DNA from: Actinomycetospora sp. NBRC 106375
Lineage (GTDB): Bacteria; Actinomycetota; Actinomycetes; Mycobacteriales; Pseudonocardiaceae
NCBI RefSeq assembly: GCF_030269665.1
Contig: NZ_BSTS01000003.1
Location: 346,998-410,997, forward strand
DNA: 64,000 bases
Direction of reading: 5' to 3'
Below the pieces are notes generated by a model. The model did not search any database. It was not told the origin of the DNA and worked only from the letters and a program-made list of their open reading frames with translations. The position numbers and the translations under genes are program-made. Position 1 is the first letter of the stretch. Every line of letters starts with the position of its first letter. Positions 35,535 through 43,196 of the stretch are shown in pieces.

Positions 35535-36839
35535 TCAGCCGATCTCCGAGATGACGCCGTAGCCCTCCATCGACTTGGTGAAGACCATCGGGTCGCCGTC
35601 GACGAAGGTGTCCGGCGAGAACGCCGGGTCGGCCATCACGCCCCACGCCCGGCGCCGCTGCATCGCGAGGTTCCCGGCGTCGTAGAGGGGGAAGACCATC
35701 GACTCGCGGTAGTACCGCGCCATCGGGAACTTCCGGTCGAGAGCGTTGACACCGACGATCCGCATGCAGTCGAAGACGACGCCCTGCATGAGGTCGCCGC
35801 AGAAGGTCTTGCTCATGGCGCCGAGCGCGTGGCCCTCCCCGCCGCTCGCGTCGAGGTGGTGGGCGGCCTTCCAGCAGAGGTAGCGCCCGGCCTCGATCTT
35901 GGCGGCGACCTCGCTGAGCAGGTGCCCCACGGCCTGGTGCTGGATGATCGGGCCCGCGCCGCCGCCGGTGTAGGTCCTGGCCCACTTCAGCGCGAAGTCG
36001 TACGCCGCCCGCGCGACGGCCACCGCGGCGATCGCCGCGATCGGGGCCGACCAGGTGAAGTTCCGGTTGACGAGCAGGTCGCCGTCGCCGGGGGCGAGGA
36101 GGTTCTCCTCGGGCACACGGGCGCCGCGGAAGGTCATCGTGACGTTCTGGCACGTCCGGTGGGCCATCTTGTCGATCACGGTGTACGAGACGCCGGGCGT
36201 GCCGCGCTCGACGAGGATCGCCGACAACGCCTCCTTGCCGCCCGCGCGGCGGTCGGTGCGCACCACGCAGAGGTTCACGTCGGCACCCTCGAGATCCCAG
36301 CCGCCCGCGTTGCACGGCCAGTGCTTCTCGCCGTGCAGGACGTACTCGCCGCGGGCCCGGTCGTGGTCGGCGACGAGCTGGATGCCCGCCTGCGGGCTCG
36401 GGTGGTCGAAGTTCGCGGTGCCGCCGCGCTCGCTGACGACCCAGCCGGCGAGGAAGTCGCCGCGGACGTCCGTGGCCGCGCGAGGGATCCACCGTTCGCG
36501 CTGGGCGTCGGTGCCGTAGCGCAGCAGGGGCATGAGGGCGAGCCCGTTGACCAGCAGCACCGTCGGGAAGCCGGGGTCGACGGCGCAGAGCTCCTCGATG
36601 GCGACGAGGAAGTCGACGGTCGAGGCCCCGCCCCCGCCGTACTCGGCCGGCAGGAACATGCTCGTGAAGCCGAGCGCGGCGGCCTGCTCGTAGACGGGCC
36701 GCATCGCGCGGAACGCGTCCTGCGGGTCCGGGAGCGCGTCGGCGCGGTCGGCGACGGGGCGCAGCACCTCGCGCGCGAACTCGCGGGCGACGTCCTTGGT
36801 CTTGCGCTGCTCGGCGGTCAGGTCGAAGTCGATGGGCAC
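35535..36839 (-). CDS. Acyl-CoA dehydrogenase, atypical
   Basis: 434 aa flavoprotein of the acyl-CoA dehydrogenase family: ANFDHPSPQAG, GEYVLHGEKHWPCNAGGWDL and NRNFTWSAPIAAIAAVAVAR match its N-, middle and C-terminal domains. At the position where many members have Y-E-G-T with the catalytic Glu, it shows FPLYDAGNLAMQRRR, i.e. Tyr-Asp; whether this Asp is the base, or another residue is, cannot be decided by eye. Paralogous to the gene at 37608. GTG/ATG start at 36839; the GAF-LytTR gene follows directly. Confidence 0.87.
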   Translation of the reverse strand: MPIDFDLTAEQRKTKDVAREFAREVLRPVADRADALPDPQDAFRAMRPVYEQAAALGFTSMFLPAEYGGGGASTVDFLVAIEELCAVDPGFPTVLLVNGLALMPLLRYGTDAQRERWIPRAATDVRGDFLAGWVVSERGGTANFDHPSPQAGIQLVADHDRARGEYVLHGEKHWPCNAGGWDLEGADVNLCVVRTDRRAGGKEALSAILVERGTPGVSYTVIDKMAHRTCQNVTMTFRGARVPEENLLAPGDGDLLVNRNFTWSAPIAAIAAVAVARAAYDFALKWARTYTGGGAGPIIQHQAVGHLLSEVAAKIEAGRYLCWKAAHHLDASGGEGHALGAMSKTFCGDLMQGVVFDCMRIVGVNALDRKFPMARYYRESMVFPLYDAGNLAMQRRRAWGVMADPAFSPDTFVDGDPMVFTKSMEGYGVISEIG

Positions 36840-36882
36840 GTCGTGTCCTCCCGGGCGTCCGGCCCGCGGGCGGCCGGAACGG

Positions 36883-37326
36883 CTACGGCCCGCCGGCCAC
36901 CAGTCCGAGCGCTCCCTTGAGCCCGAGATCGTTCGCTGCGATGTCCTCGAGGGAGGCCTCGTCGAGCACCGCGAAGTACGCGTCCAGCGCGCGCGAGAAG
37001 ACGCTGCGGGCGCCGCAGACGCCCGCGACCCGGCAGAACCGCGCCGGCCCCAGGCACTCGACGACCGCGAAGTCGGACTCCATCGCCCGCATCACCTCGC
37101 CCACCGTGATCGACCCGGGGTCGCGCACCAGCCGCACCCCGCCGCCGCGACCCCGCGAGGTCTCGACGATGCCGGCGCCGGCGAGCCCCTGGACCACCTT
37201 CACGAGGTGGTGCCGCGACACGGCGTGCGACTCGGCCATGGCCGCGACCGACCCCCGCCGCCCCGGCGCCACCCGGAGGTAGAGCAGCACCCGCAGCGCG
37301 AAGTCGGCGTGGCTCGTGTGCTTCAT
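36883..37326 (-). CDS. Rrf2-family regulator with three Cys (NsrR/IscR-like)
   Basis: 147 aa from ATG37326. HTSHADFALRVLLYLRVAPG, SRHHLVKVVQGLAGAGIVET and RGRGGGVRLVRDPGSITVGE form the Rrf2 winged helix and dimer region. C91, C98 and C104 (VVECLGPARFCRVAGVCGAR) are spaced as iron-sulfur-cluster ligands in NsrR-type sensors, so it probably senses NO, iron-sulfur status or redox. It lies between two divergently placed acyl-CoA dehydrogenase genes, which are the likely targets. Confidence 0.85.
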   Translation of the reverse strand: MKHTSHADFALRVLLYLRVAPGRRGSVAAMAESHAVSRHHLVKVVQGLAGAGIVETSRGRGGGVRLVRDPGSITVGEVMRAMESDFAVVECLGPARFCRVAGVCGARSVFSRALDAYFAVLDEASLEDIAANDLGLKGALGLVAGGP

Positions 37327-37380
37327 GACCTGCTCGTCTCGCTCGGGCCGCGACCATGGTGAGCTTCTCTCGCCGCAAAT

Positions 37381-37408
37381 CGGTATCGCGGATGCTAATT
37401 CGCTACCG
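37381..37408. promoter_or_regulatory. Imperfect inverted repeat in the rrf2/ACAD gap
   Basis: CGGTATCG (37381-37388) and CGCTACCG (37401-37408) match as inverted half-sites at 7 of 8 positions with a 12-bp AT-richer spacer, in the 281-nt gap between the Rrf2 gene and the second acyl-CoA dehydrogenase. It is a candidate binding site for the adjacent Rrf2 regulator (inference). Confidence 0.4.
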
Positions 37409-37607
37409 ACGGGTCCGGAAGCCGTTCGTGCCGCGCCGCGCCGCTCGTGACCGATGTCGTGCCGTCCGTGCCGCCGTCCTTCCGCCCGCGGCGCGCGCCG
37501 CTCCACGCTCGTCGACGTCGCGTCGGGTGCCGGGCCGATTCCCGCACGGCGCGTACCTCTCATCCCGCTCCGTGGCCGTGGCGGGCACCGCACTGCGAGG
37601 AGGACCC

Positions 37608-38918
37608 ATGACCGTCAACTTCACGATGTCGGACGAGCAGAAGAAGCTGCAGTACGAGGTCCGGGCGTTCGCCGAGAACGTCCTCAAGCCCGTGGTGGCC
37701 GCGGCCGACGCCGAGCCCGACCCGCTCCAGGGCTTCCGGATGACCAAGCCCGCGTACATCGAGTCCTACAAGGCCGGCATCGCCATGTGCATGCTCCCCG
37801 CCGCGTACGGCGGCGGCGGCGTGTCGTGCGTCGACCTGGTGATCGCGGCCGAGGAGATCTGCGTCGTCGACCCGGGCTTCGCGTGCACCGTGCTCTGCAA
37901 CGGGCTCGGGCTCATGCCGGTGGCCTGGTACGGGTCCGAGGAGCAGAAGGAACGCTTCCTGCGGGCCGCGACGTCCGACCCCACCGGCGAGTACCTCGGC
38001 GGGTGGACCGCCAGCGAGCCGCCGGGCCACCCGTCGGGCACCGCGAACTTCGACATCCCGCTGCCGCGCCCCGCGGGCGTCGGGCTCACCGCCGTGCGCG
38101 ACGGCGACGAGTTCGTCGTCAACGGCCGCAAGTACTGGCCGTCCTCGGCGGGCTGGGACGAGCGCGGCGTCAACGCCGGGACCCTCATCGTGCGCACCGA
38201 CTCGGAGAAGGGCGGCACCGAGGGCCTCTCGGCGCTGGTCCTCGAGCGCGACACGCCCGGCGTCACCTACCAGCACCTCGACAAGGTCGGGCACCGCCTC
38301 GCGTCGAACGCCGAGATCCACTTCGACAACGCGCGCATCCCGGCGGCGAACCTGCTGCCCGGCGCCGAGGGCAACGGCGACCTCGTCATCAACCGCAACT
38401 TCGCGTGGTCCGGCCCGGTGGCGGCGATCGCCGCGGTCGGCATGGCCCGCGCGGCCTACGAGATGGCGCTGGAGTTCGCCCGCGGCAACACCGCCGGCGC
38501 GCTCCGGCCGATCATCGGCTTCCAGAACGTCGGCTACGTGCTCGGCGACGTCGCGGCGAAGATCGAGATGGGCCGGTACTTCTCCTGGCGCGCCGCGGAC
38601 TACCTGGACAAGCACGACCAGCACGCCGAGCTCGTCGGTGCGATGAACAAGATCCAGGTCACCGAGATGATGTTCGACTGCGTCTACAAGTGCCTGCAGA
38701 TCGTGGGCGTCAACAGCCTCGAGACGAAGCACGGCTTCGGGAAGATCCTCCGCGAGGCGGCCGTCCTGCCGATCTACGACGGCGGCAACATGGGCATGCA
38801 GCGCCGCCGCGTCCACGGCATCCTCGCCGACCCGTTGTTCAACCCGCGGGCGATCATGGAGGACGACTACGTGAAGTTCGAGAAGCACCACGAGGCGATC
38901 GACACGGTCGTCGGCTGA
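37608..38918 (+). CDS. Acyl-CoA dehydrogenase, atypical (paralogue)
   Basis: 436 aa from ATG37608 (GAGGAGGA upstream). ACAD signatures EEICVVDPGFACTVLCNGLG, GTANFDIPLPRPAGV, RKYWPSSAGWDERGVNAG and NRNFAWSGPVAAIAAVGMAR are present. Like its paralogue at 35535, it has YDGGNMGMQRRRVHG, with Asp in place of the Glu of the usual Y-E-G-T. Likely oxidises an unusual (perhaps branched or cyclic) acyl-CoA; electrons would go to ETF. Divergent from the Rrf2 gene and followed by a strong hairpin terminator. Confidence 0.87.
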   Translation: MTVNFTMSDEQKKLQYEVRAFAENVLKPVVAAADAEPDPLQGFRMTKPAYIESYKAGIAMCMLPAAYGGGGVSCVDLVIAAEEICVVDPGFACTVLCNGLGLMPVAWYGSEEQKERFLRAATSDPTGEYLGGWTASEPPGHPSGTANFDIPLPRPAGVGLTAVRDGDEFVVNGRKYWPSSAGWDERGVNAGTLIVRTDSEKGGTEGLSALVLERDTPGVTYQHLDKVGHRLASNAEIHFDNARIPAANLLPGAEGNGDLVINRNFAWSGPVAAIAAVGMARAAYEMALEFARGNTAGALRPIIGFQNVGYVLGDVAAKIEMGRYFSWRAADYLDKHDQHAELVGAMNKIQVTEMMFDCVYKCLQIVGVNSLETKHGFGKILREAAVLPIYDGGNMGMQRRRVHGILADPLFNPRAIMEDDYVKFEKHHEAIDTVVG

Positions 38919-38932
38919 CCCCGCGGCCCGGG

Positions 38933-38979
38933 CCTACTGGCTGGTATCCCTCGCTGTGCGAGTGATACCAGCCAGTAGG
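38933..38979. terminator. 16-bp perfect hairpin with nested stem (bidirectional)
   Basis: Arms 38933-38948 and 38964-38979 are exact inverted copies. The 15-nt loop carries a second stem, CTCG/CGAG. It lies between convergent genes (stops at 38918 and 38992), so it can terminate both. No T-tract follows. Confidence 0.75.
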
Positions 38980-38991
38980 CGCATCACCGCG

Positions 38992-39435
38992 TCAGGCGCC
39001 CCCGGTGAGGCGCGCCTCCAGGTTCGCCAGCACCCCGTCGTGGATGCGCTGCAGGCCCTTCGGCGCGAAGAGGCGCTCGAAGAACCCGCCGACACCGGCG
39101 GCGCCGTTCCAGCGGGTGTCGACGGCGACGGTCGTCCCGCCGCCGGCGGGCTCGACCGTCCACGTCGTCACCATGCTCGAGTTGCGGTCGCGCTCGACCA
39201 GCGCGTGCCCGTCGACCGTGACGTCGACGGTCTGGTCGCGCTTCCGCTTCGAGGTCGCCTGGAGGATCCAGTGCGCGACGGTGCCGGCGCCCCGGCCGCC
39301 CTCCTCGACGCGGTAGTCGCGGTAGTGCTCCGTAAGGACGGCGGGCCGGACCTCGCGGTAGTCCGAGATCGCGGCCAGGACGTCCTCGGGCGGGGCCCCG
39401 ATGGTGCGGTGCGTCGTCGCGGTCACCTGCGGCAC
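38992..39435 (-). CDS. SRPBCC (START/polyketide-cyclase-like) protein
   Basis: 147 aa from GTG39435 (GAGGAGG upstream on the minus strand). VTATTHRTIGAPPEDVLAAI, YRDYRVEEGGRGAGTVAHWI and TTVAVDTRWNGAAGVGGFFE, then the C-terminal helix LQRIHDGVLANLEARL, fit the Bet v1/SRPBCC fold of hydrophobic-ligand-binding proteins. No catalytic residue can be assigned. It is divergent from the carboxymuconolactone-decarboxylase-like gene. Confidence 0.75.
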   Translation of the reverse strand: MPQVTATTHRTIGAPPEDVLAAISDYREVRPAVLTEHYRDYRVEEGGRGAGTVAHWILQATSKRKRDQTVDVTVDGHALVERDRNSSMVTTWTVEPAGGGTTVAVDTRWNGAAGVGGFFERLFAPKGLQRIHDGVLANLEARLTGGA

Positions 39436-39533
39436 GGTGCGGCCTCCTCGGTCGCGGGGTTCTGGGCGGCTGTCACGTTCCTGCCGTGCGTCGCGTCCTG
39501 TCGGTGACGGAACGAGACGCACGGGAGGACACC

Positions 39534-40112
39534 ATGACGCCACGCGTCCCCAAGAAGGAGCTCACCGGGGTCACCGGAGCGGTGGTCAAGCTCGTCAGCA
39601 GGCGGATGTTCGGGCAGGTCGCCGAACCCGCCGAGGTCGGGTGGCACCACCGCAAGGTGCTCCTGGCGAGCATGGGGTTCGGCCGCAAGGTCCAGAGCTG
39701 GGACGCCGTCGAGGCCGGCCTCAAGACGTACGCGCACATGGCGGTGGCCGCCAAGGTCGGGTGCAGCTGGTGCCTCGACCTCGGCTACTTCCAGGCGCAG
39801 AACGAGCACCTCGACCTCGCCGTGGCGAGCCAGGTGCCGCGGTGGCGCGAGGCGGACGTGTTCACACCGCTCGAGCGGGACGTCCTGGAGTACGCCGAGG
39901 CGATGACCGACACGCCCCCGACGGTGACCGACGCGCTGGCCGCGCGGCTGCTCGACGCCCTCGGCCCGGCCGGGATGACGGAGCTGACGGCGGTGATCGG
40001 CTACGCCAACCTCACCACGCGCAGCAACGTCGCCATGGGCGTCGAGTCGCAGGGCTTCTCGGCCTCCTGCGCGGTGCCCCTGGCGCCGGCGCGCACGGGA
40101 TCGGCTACCTGA
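39534..40112 (+). CDS. Carboxymuconolactone decarboxylase / AhpD-like protein
   Basis: 192 aa from ATG39534 (GGGAGGA 5 nt upstream). The C-S-W-C pair in AKVGCSWCLDLGYFQAQNEH is the redox CxxC of AhpD-like alkylhydroperoxidases, followed by a helical core (LEYAEAMTDTPPTVTDALAA; ELTAVIGYANLTTRSNVAMG). It may act as a peroxidase or disulfide reductase; a true decarboxylase role is less likely. A GTG in frame at 39486 is an alternative start. Confidence 0.8.
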   Translation: MTPRVPKKELTGVTGAVVKLVSRRMFGQVAEPAEVGWHHRKVLLASMGFGRKVQSWDAVEAGLKTYAHMAVAAKVGCSWCLDLGYFQAQNEHLDLAVASQVPRWREADVFTPLERDVLEYAEAMTDTPPTVTDALAARLLDALGPAGMTELTAVIGYANLTTRSNVAMGVESQGFSASCAVPLAPARTGSAT

Positions 40113-40249
40113 TGTAGCCGCGGCGAGTCGTATTTCGGACAGAGACTCCGATCGGCGCAGTCATCTTCGCGACTGCTCGTTGACATGTTCACGCAGCGTC
40201 ATCACGCTCGGATCACCGGCAGACGGATCTCGTCCGTAGGAGGAACGAC

Positions 40250-41122
40250 GTGACCCGAGTGATCGCCCCGTCGAGACCGTTGGCGGACCGCACACGGGCC
40301 CGGCGCGGGCTGGCCCTGTTCTTCCCTCTCGTGATCGTGTTCGAGGCGCTGTCGCTGGCGGTCATGGTCGCGACCGGCAACGTCCTGTGGATCTACGCCC
40401 TGATGTGGAGCGTCACGCTCGCCTCGGCGATCACGCGGCTCGTCAACCGCGAGGGCTTTCGCGACGTGTCCTTCCGCTGGGGCGGGGGCCGTTCTGTGAC
40501 CTGGTCCGTCGTGGGCCTGATCGTCCCGCTCGTGGTGGGCGCGCTCGCGTTCGGGACGGCGTGGATGACCGGGCTGGTCCCGTTCGCCCCCGGCCCGGGC
40601 GGGTTCTGGATGGGCCTGCTCGGCGCGCTGACCGTCGGCCTCGTGCTCAACATGGTGTGGGCCGCCGGCGAGGAGATCGGCTGGCGCGGCTACATGCTGA
40701 TCCGCCTCGTCGACGCCGGCGTCCCGCGCCCGGTGCTGGTGCACTCGGTGATCTGGGGCCTGTGGCACCTGCCGCTGATCATCGCCGGGCTGATCTACAC
40801 GGAGCACCCCGACACGGTCGTCGCGGCGATCGTGTTCATGGTCAGCGTGATCCCGATGGGCTTCGTCCTCGCCCGCATCCGCCTGGGCACCGGCTCGGTC
40901 TGGCCGGGCGTCGTCGCGCACGGCGCCTACAACAGCATCATCCAGGGCGCCTTCTGGCCGGCCGCGGCCGCCGGCGGCGCGAGCGCCGCGGTCTGGGTCG
41001 GGATGGAGGCGGGGCTCCTCGTCGCCGTGGCCCTCGCCCTCGTCGCCACGGTGCTGTGCGTGGGGACGTGGACCTACCGGCGCACCCCCGACGAGGTCAT
41101 GGAGGGTGCGCCGCGGCCGTGA
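40250..41122 (+). CDS. CPBP (Abi/Rce1-like) intramembrane protease
   Basis: 290 aa, about eight membrane helices. The CPBP motifs are present: E-E-x-x-x-R in AAGEEIGWRGYMLI, H in SVIWGLWHLPLI, and H/N in VVAHGAYNSIIQGAFW, forming the metal-type glutamic protease site within the membrane. Strong ribosome site AGGAGG 8 nt before GTG40250. Members process prenylated or peptide substrates, act in bacteriocin immunity or as protein-secretion factors; its role here is unknown. It is the last high-G+C gene before the island at 41.1 kb. Confidence 0.88.
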   Translation: MTRVIAPSRPLADRTRARRGLALFFPLVIVFEALSLAVMVATGNVLWIYALMWSVTLASAITRLVNREGFRDVSFRWGGGRSVTWSVVGLIVPLVVGALAFGTAWMTGLVPFAPGPGGFWMGLLGALTVGLVLNMVWAAGEEIGWRGYMLIRLVDAGVPRPVLVHSVIWGLWHLPLIIAGLIYTEHPDTVVAAIVFMVSVIPMGFVLARIRLGTGSVWPGVVAHGAYNSIIQGAFWPAAAAGGASAAVWVGMEAGLLVAVALALVATVLCVGTWTYRRTPDEVMEGAPRP

Positions 41123-41495
41123 GGCCTTAGACGGGCGAGGGGTTGAGCGGCCGCGACGAGACCGACAATGCCGGCGCTGTGAACGACCCCTGGGTGGGCT
41201 GCCTCCGTGCGCGAATCCGGGAGAAGTGGCTGCGGTCATTGCTTCCGAGTGTTGGGCAGCAGCACTGCCATCTACGATCGAACTACAATCCGTGTTCGAT
41301 TGACGGCGCAGTGCATAGGAGCAAGAGGCCTCGTCATTCCCGAACTGGGCCGCTTGGGTGACTTGGCCTTCCTCTATTGCCCCGCCTACTGGTTAATTTG
41401 CAAGGCATGGGGGGATCGCTCGCTACTCGTGGCATGTTCGACGAAGCTTGTTGTCTCAGGGTCATCTGCTTGCGCTGCGATACTGAGGTCACACG
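41123..41495. other. Gene-free, low-G+C start of an island
   Basis: 373 nt of visibly lower G+C than all flanks. Short open frames (e.g. 41143-41361, 41207-41527) lack the neighbours' codon bias. A -10-like GATACT lies at 41479-41484, and GAGG near 41487 could serve as the ribosome site of the next gene. No tRNA, integrase or repeat boundary was found. Confidence 0.4.
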
Positions 41496-42728
41496 ATGAG
41501 CACGAGCGTGGTTCCGGACCCTCGTAGTGAGGGTGAAGGAGACGATCTCGAGCGAGTCGAAGCCAACGATCTTCGACTAAGAGAGATCGTTGCTGCCGAG
41601 AGGTCGGCGGACGGTGACGTGGCGGCAGCGGAAGCTCAGCGAGACGCAGCACTTGCCCAACGAGAAGCCGTCATTGCGCAGCGGGAGGCGGCGCAAGCAC
41701 AGACTGCCGCCACGAACGTGCAGGCGAGGGCTACGAGGGTAGCTGCGATCGCAGCATTCGCGGCAGTACTGGCCGTGATTCTATCGGCGGTCGGCACACT
41801 GACGACAATTGCTGAGAACGCTCACCAGGCGAGAGAGGCGAGGCTCTCGAGCGCGTTTGATGCGTTAGGCTCGGAAAGTCCGACCGCCCGGATCTCGGGG
41901 CTCACCCTCCTGGTTCGAAATCTTCAAGAGCGGATCGTCGCAACTTCGTATGCCTGGCCCTTCGCCGAAGACGAGGCAAATACGGTTGCGCTCGCGGTGA
42001 CTACTACCAACACCGTCGAGAACTACCTCAAGTCACAATCCGAGCTGGTGGTCAACGGTCAGGACGGTGCCCCACGCATCGGAGCCGGTCGAACCGCGAC
42101 GACCCCTTCGGCGCCATACGTTGTCGGTCAGCTACGTGCGCTCATCACGATCGCTCCTCAGCTTATTGCTATGCGCGAGGAGGTGGACGAAGCGGCTGCT
42201 GTTCCGAAGCCCGGGTTCGACCTTAGTCGAGCGTATCTCTACCGTGCCAGGCTGGCGGGCTTGGTGTTTCCCCTAGGCATCGACGGGCATAACTTTGCTC
42301 GCGCCGACATGCGCGGCTCCGACTTGACCGACTCCTCCTGGGGTGGCGTCTCATTCCAGTCGACGTACTTCCAATGTGCTGTCGCCAACGCAAGAACCAG
42401 TTTCGATGATGCAGATCTGAAGAATGCGGACCTGCGAGGCGCCAACCTCGCTGGCGCGAGTTTCAGACGTGCAAACTTGGCTGGCGCGGACCTCCGCGGT
42501 GCGAACATCGACGGGATCGATCTCACAGACGCCAACGTTAGTGGCGCGCTTGTCGACGACGCCGTAGGCACACCACGGGCAGGGAGGAACATCAGCCCAG
42601 CCGCGGCCGCCGTCTCCTATGACCCGGATCAGCCAAGGTGTCTCGCCCGTCCTGAGTTGTGGCGCGAGCAGGGCGGAGTGTATCCCCAGCCAATGACCGT
42701 AACCTCTCCGCGCACCTTCCTGACCTAG
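41496..42728 (+). CDS. Membrane-anchored pentapeptide-repeat protein
   Basis: 410 aa. Residues about 15-78 form a charged, Ala/Glu/Gln-rich coiled coil (EAQRDAALAQREAVIAQREA), then a membrane helix (about 82-104), then LSSAFDALGSESPTARISGL as in many actinobacterial TM-pentapeptide proteins (EQLG-like motif). From about 266 to 358 there are A(D/N)LxX pentapeptides (DADLKNADLRGANLAGASFR). The tail is not repeat-like. Codon use and G+C differ from the neighbours and codon 124 is TTA (41865-41867), a rare codon in such genomes. Foreign origin is inferred. Function unknown; possibly defence or topoisomerase-interacting, without direct evidence. Confidence 0.85.
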   Translation: MSTSVVPDPRSEGEGDDLERVEANDLRLREIVAAERSADGDVAAAEAQRDAALAQREAVIAQREAAQAQTAATNVQARATRVAAIAAFAAVLAVILSAVGTLTTIAENAHQAREARLSSAFDALGSESPTARISGLTLLVRNLQERIVATSYAWPFAEDEANTVALAVTTTNTVENYLKSQSELVVNGQDGAPRIGAGRTATTPSAPYVVGQLRALITIAPQLIAMREEVDEAAAVPKPGFDLSRAYLYRARLAGLVFPLGIDGHNFARADMRGSDLTDSSWGGVSFQSTYFQCAVANARTSFDDADLKNADLRGANLAGASFRRANLAGADLRGANIDGIDLTDANVSGALVDDAVGTPRAGRNISPAAAAVSYDPDQPRCLARPELWREQGGVYPQPMTVTSPRTFLT

Positions 42729-42737
42729 CGCGGGCGG

Positions 42738-42754
42738 CCGAGAGGCACTCTCGG
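42738..42754 (+). terminator. Hairpin after the pentapeptide gene
   Basis: CCGAGAG (42738-42744) and CTCTCGG (42748-42754) pair around a 3-nt loop (GCA), 10 nt after the stop at 42728. Confidence 0.6.
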
Positions 42755-42767
42755 CAGCTCATGTGGT

Positions 42768-42785
42768 CCTTCGGCATGCCGAAGG
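42768..42785. terminator. 18-bp perfect palindrome between convergent genes
   Basis: CCTTCGGCA and TGCCGAAGG are exact inverted copies without a spacer, between the pentapeptide gene and the convergent Rieske gene (stop at 42826). As RNA it forms a 7-bp stem with a 4-nt loop; most likely a terminator for the Rieske operon. Confidence 0.45.
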
Positions 42786-42825
42786 TGCCGTTCGTGGGAA
42801 GCAACCGCTCCGGCGCCGAACGGCC

Positions 42826-43182
42826 TCAGTGGTACGGCTTGTGCGGGATCGCGGCGTCGTTGGTCTGCTGCTCGAAGTCGACCCAGATCGCGCCGTCCTC
42901 GATCTTGCAGGCGTAGGTCGGGATCGGGTCGACGGCCGGGACGCCGGTGGGGATGCCGGTGTGCAGGTCGAAGCGGGAGTTGTGCGCCGGGCAGATGAGG
43001 GAGTCGTCCTCCTGGAGATAGCCCTCGTTGAGCGGCTGCTGCTGGTGGGTGCAGGTGTTGTGCACGGCCACCGCCTCGTCCTCGTACAGCCGGACGACAC
43101 AGATCGGCTCGCCACCCATGTGGCAGAGCATCATGTCGCCCTCTTCGAGCTGGTCGGTGTCCGCGACCGCTTCCCAGGCCAT
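42826..43182 (-). CDS. Small Rieske [2Fe-2S] protein
   Basis: 118 aa from ATG43182. Cluster motifs C-x-H (TCTHQQQPLNE) and C-x-x-H (LICPAHNSRFDLHTG) are both present, so a Rieske ferredoxin-type protein (electron carrier for an oxygenase or other oxidoreductase). No signal peptide or membrane segment. It starts 14 nt after the stop of the DUF2231-Rieske gene and forms one operon with it. Confidence 0.9.
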   Translation of the reverse strand: MAWEAVADTDQLEEGDMMLCHMGGEPICVVRLYEDEAVAVHNTCTHQQQPLNEGYLQEDDSLICPAHNSRFDLHTGIPTGVPAVDPIPTYACKIEDGAIWVDFEQQTNDAAIPHKPYH

Positions 43183-43196
43183 GGTGGTGGTTCCTC

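Noticed and set aside
34185..36920. About 910-codon plus-strand frame opposite the GAF-LytTR and dehydrogenase genes
   Set aside because: Antisense shadow; low-complexity translation without motifs, while the minus strand has clear domains.
41143..41527. Short frames in the low-G+C interval before the pentapeptide gene
   Set aside because: No ribosome site, no recognisable motif and wrong base composition for neighbours; kept only as gene-free interval.
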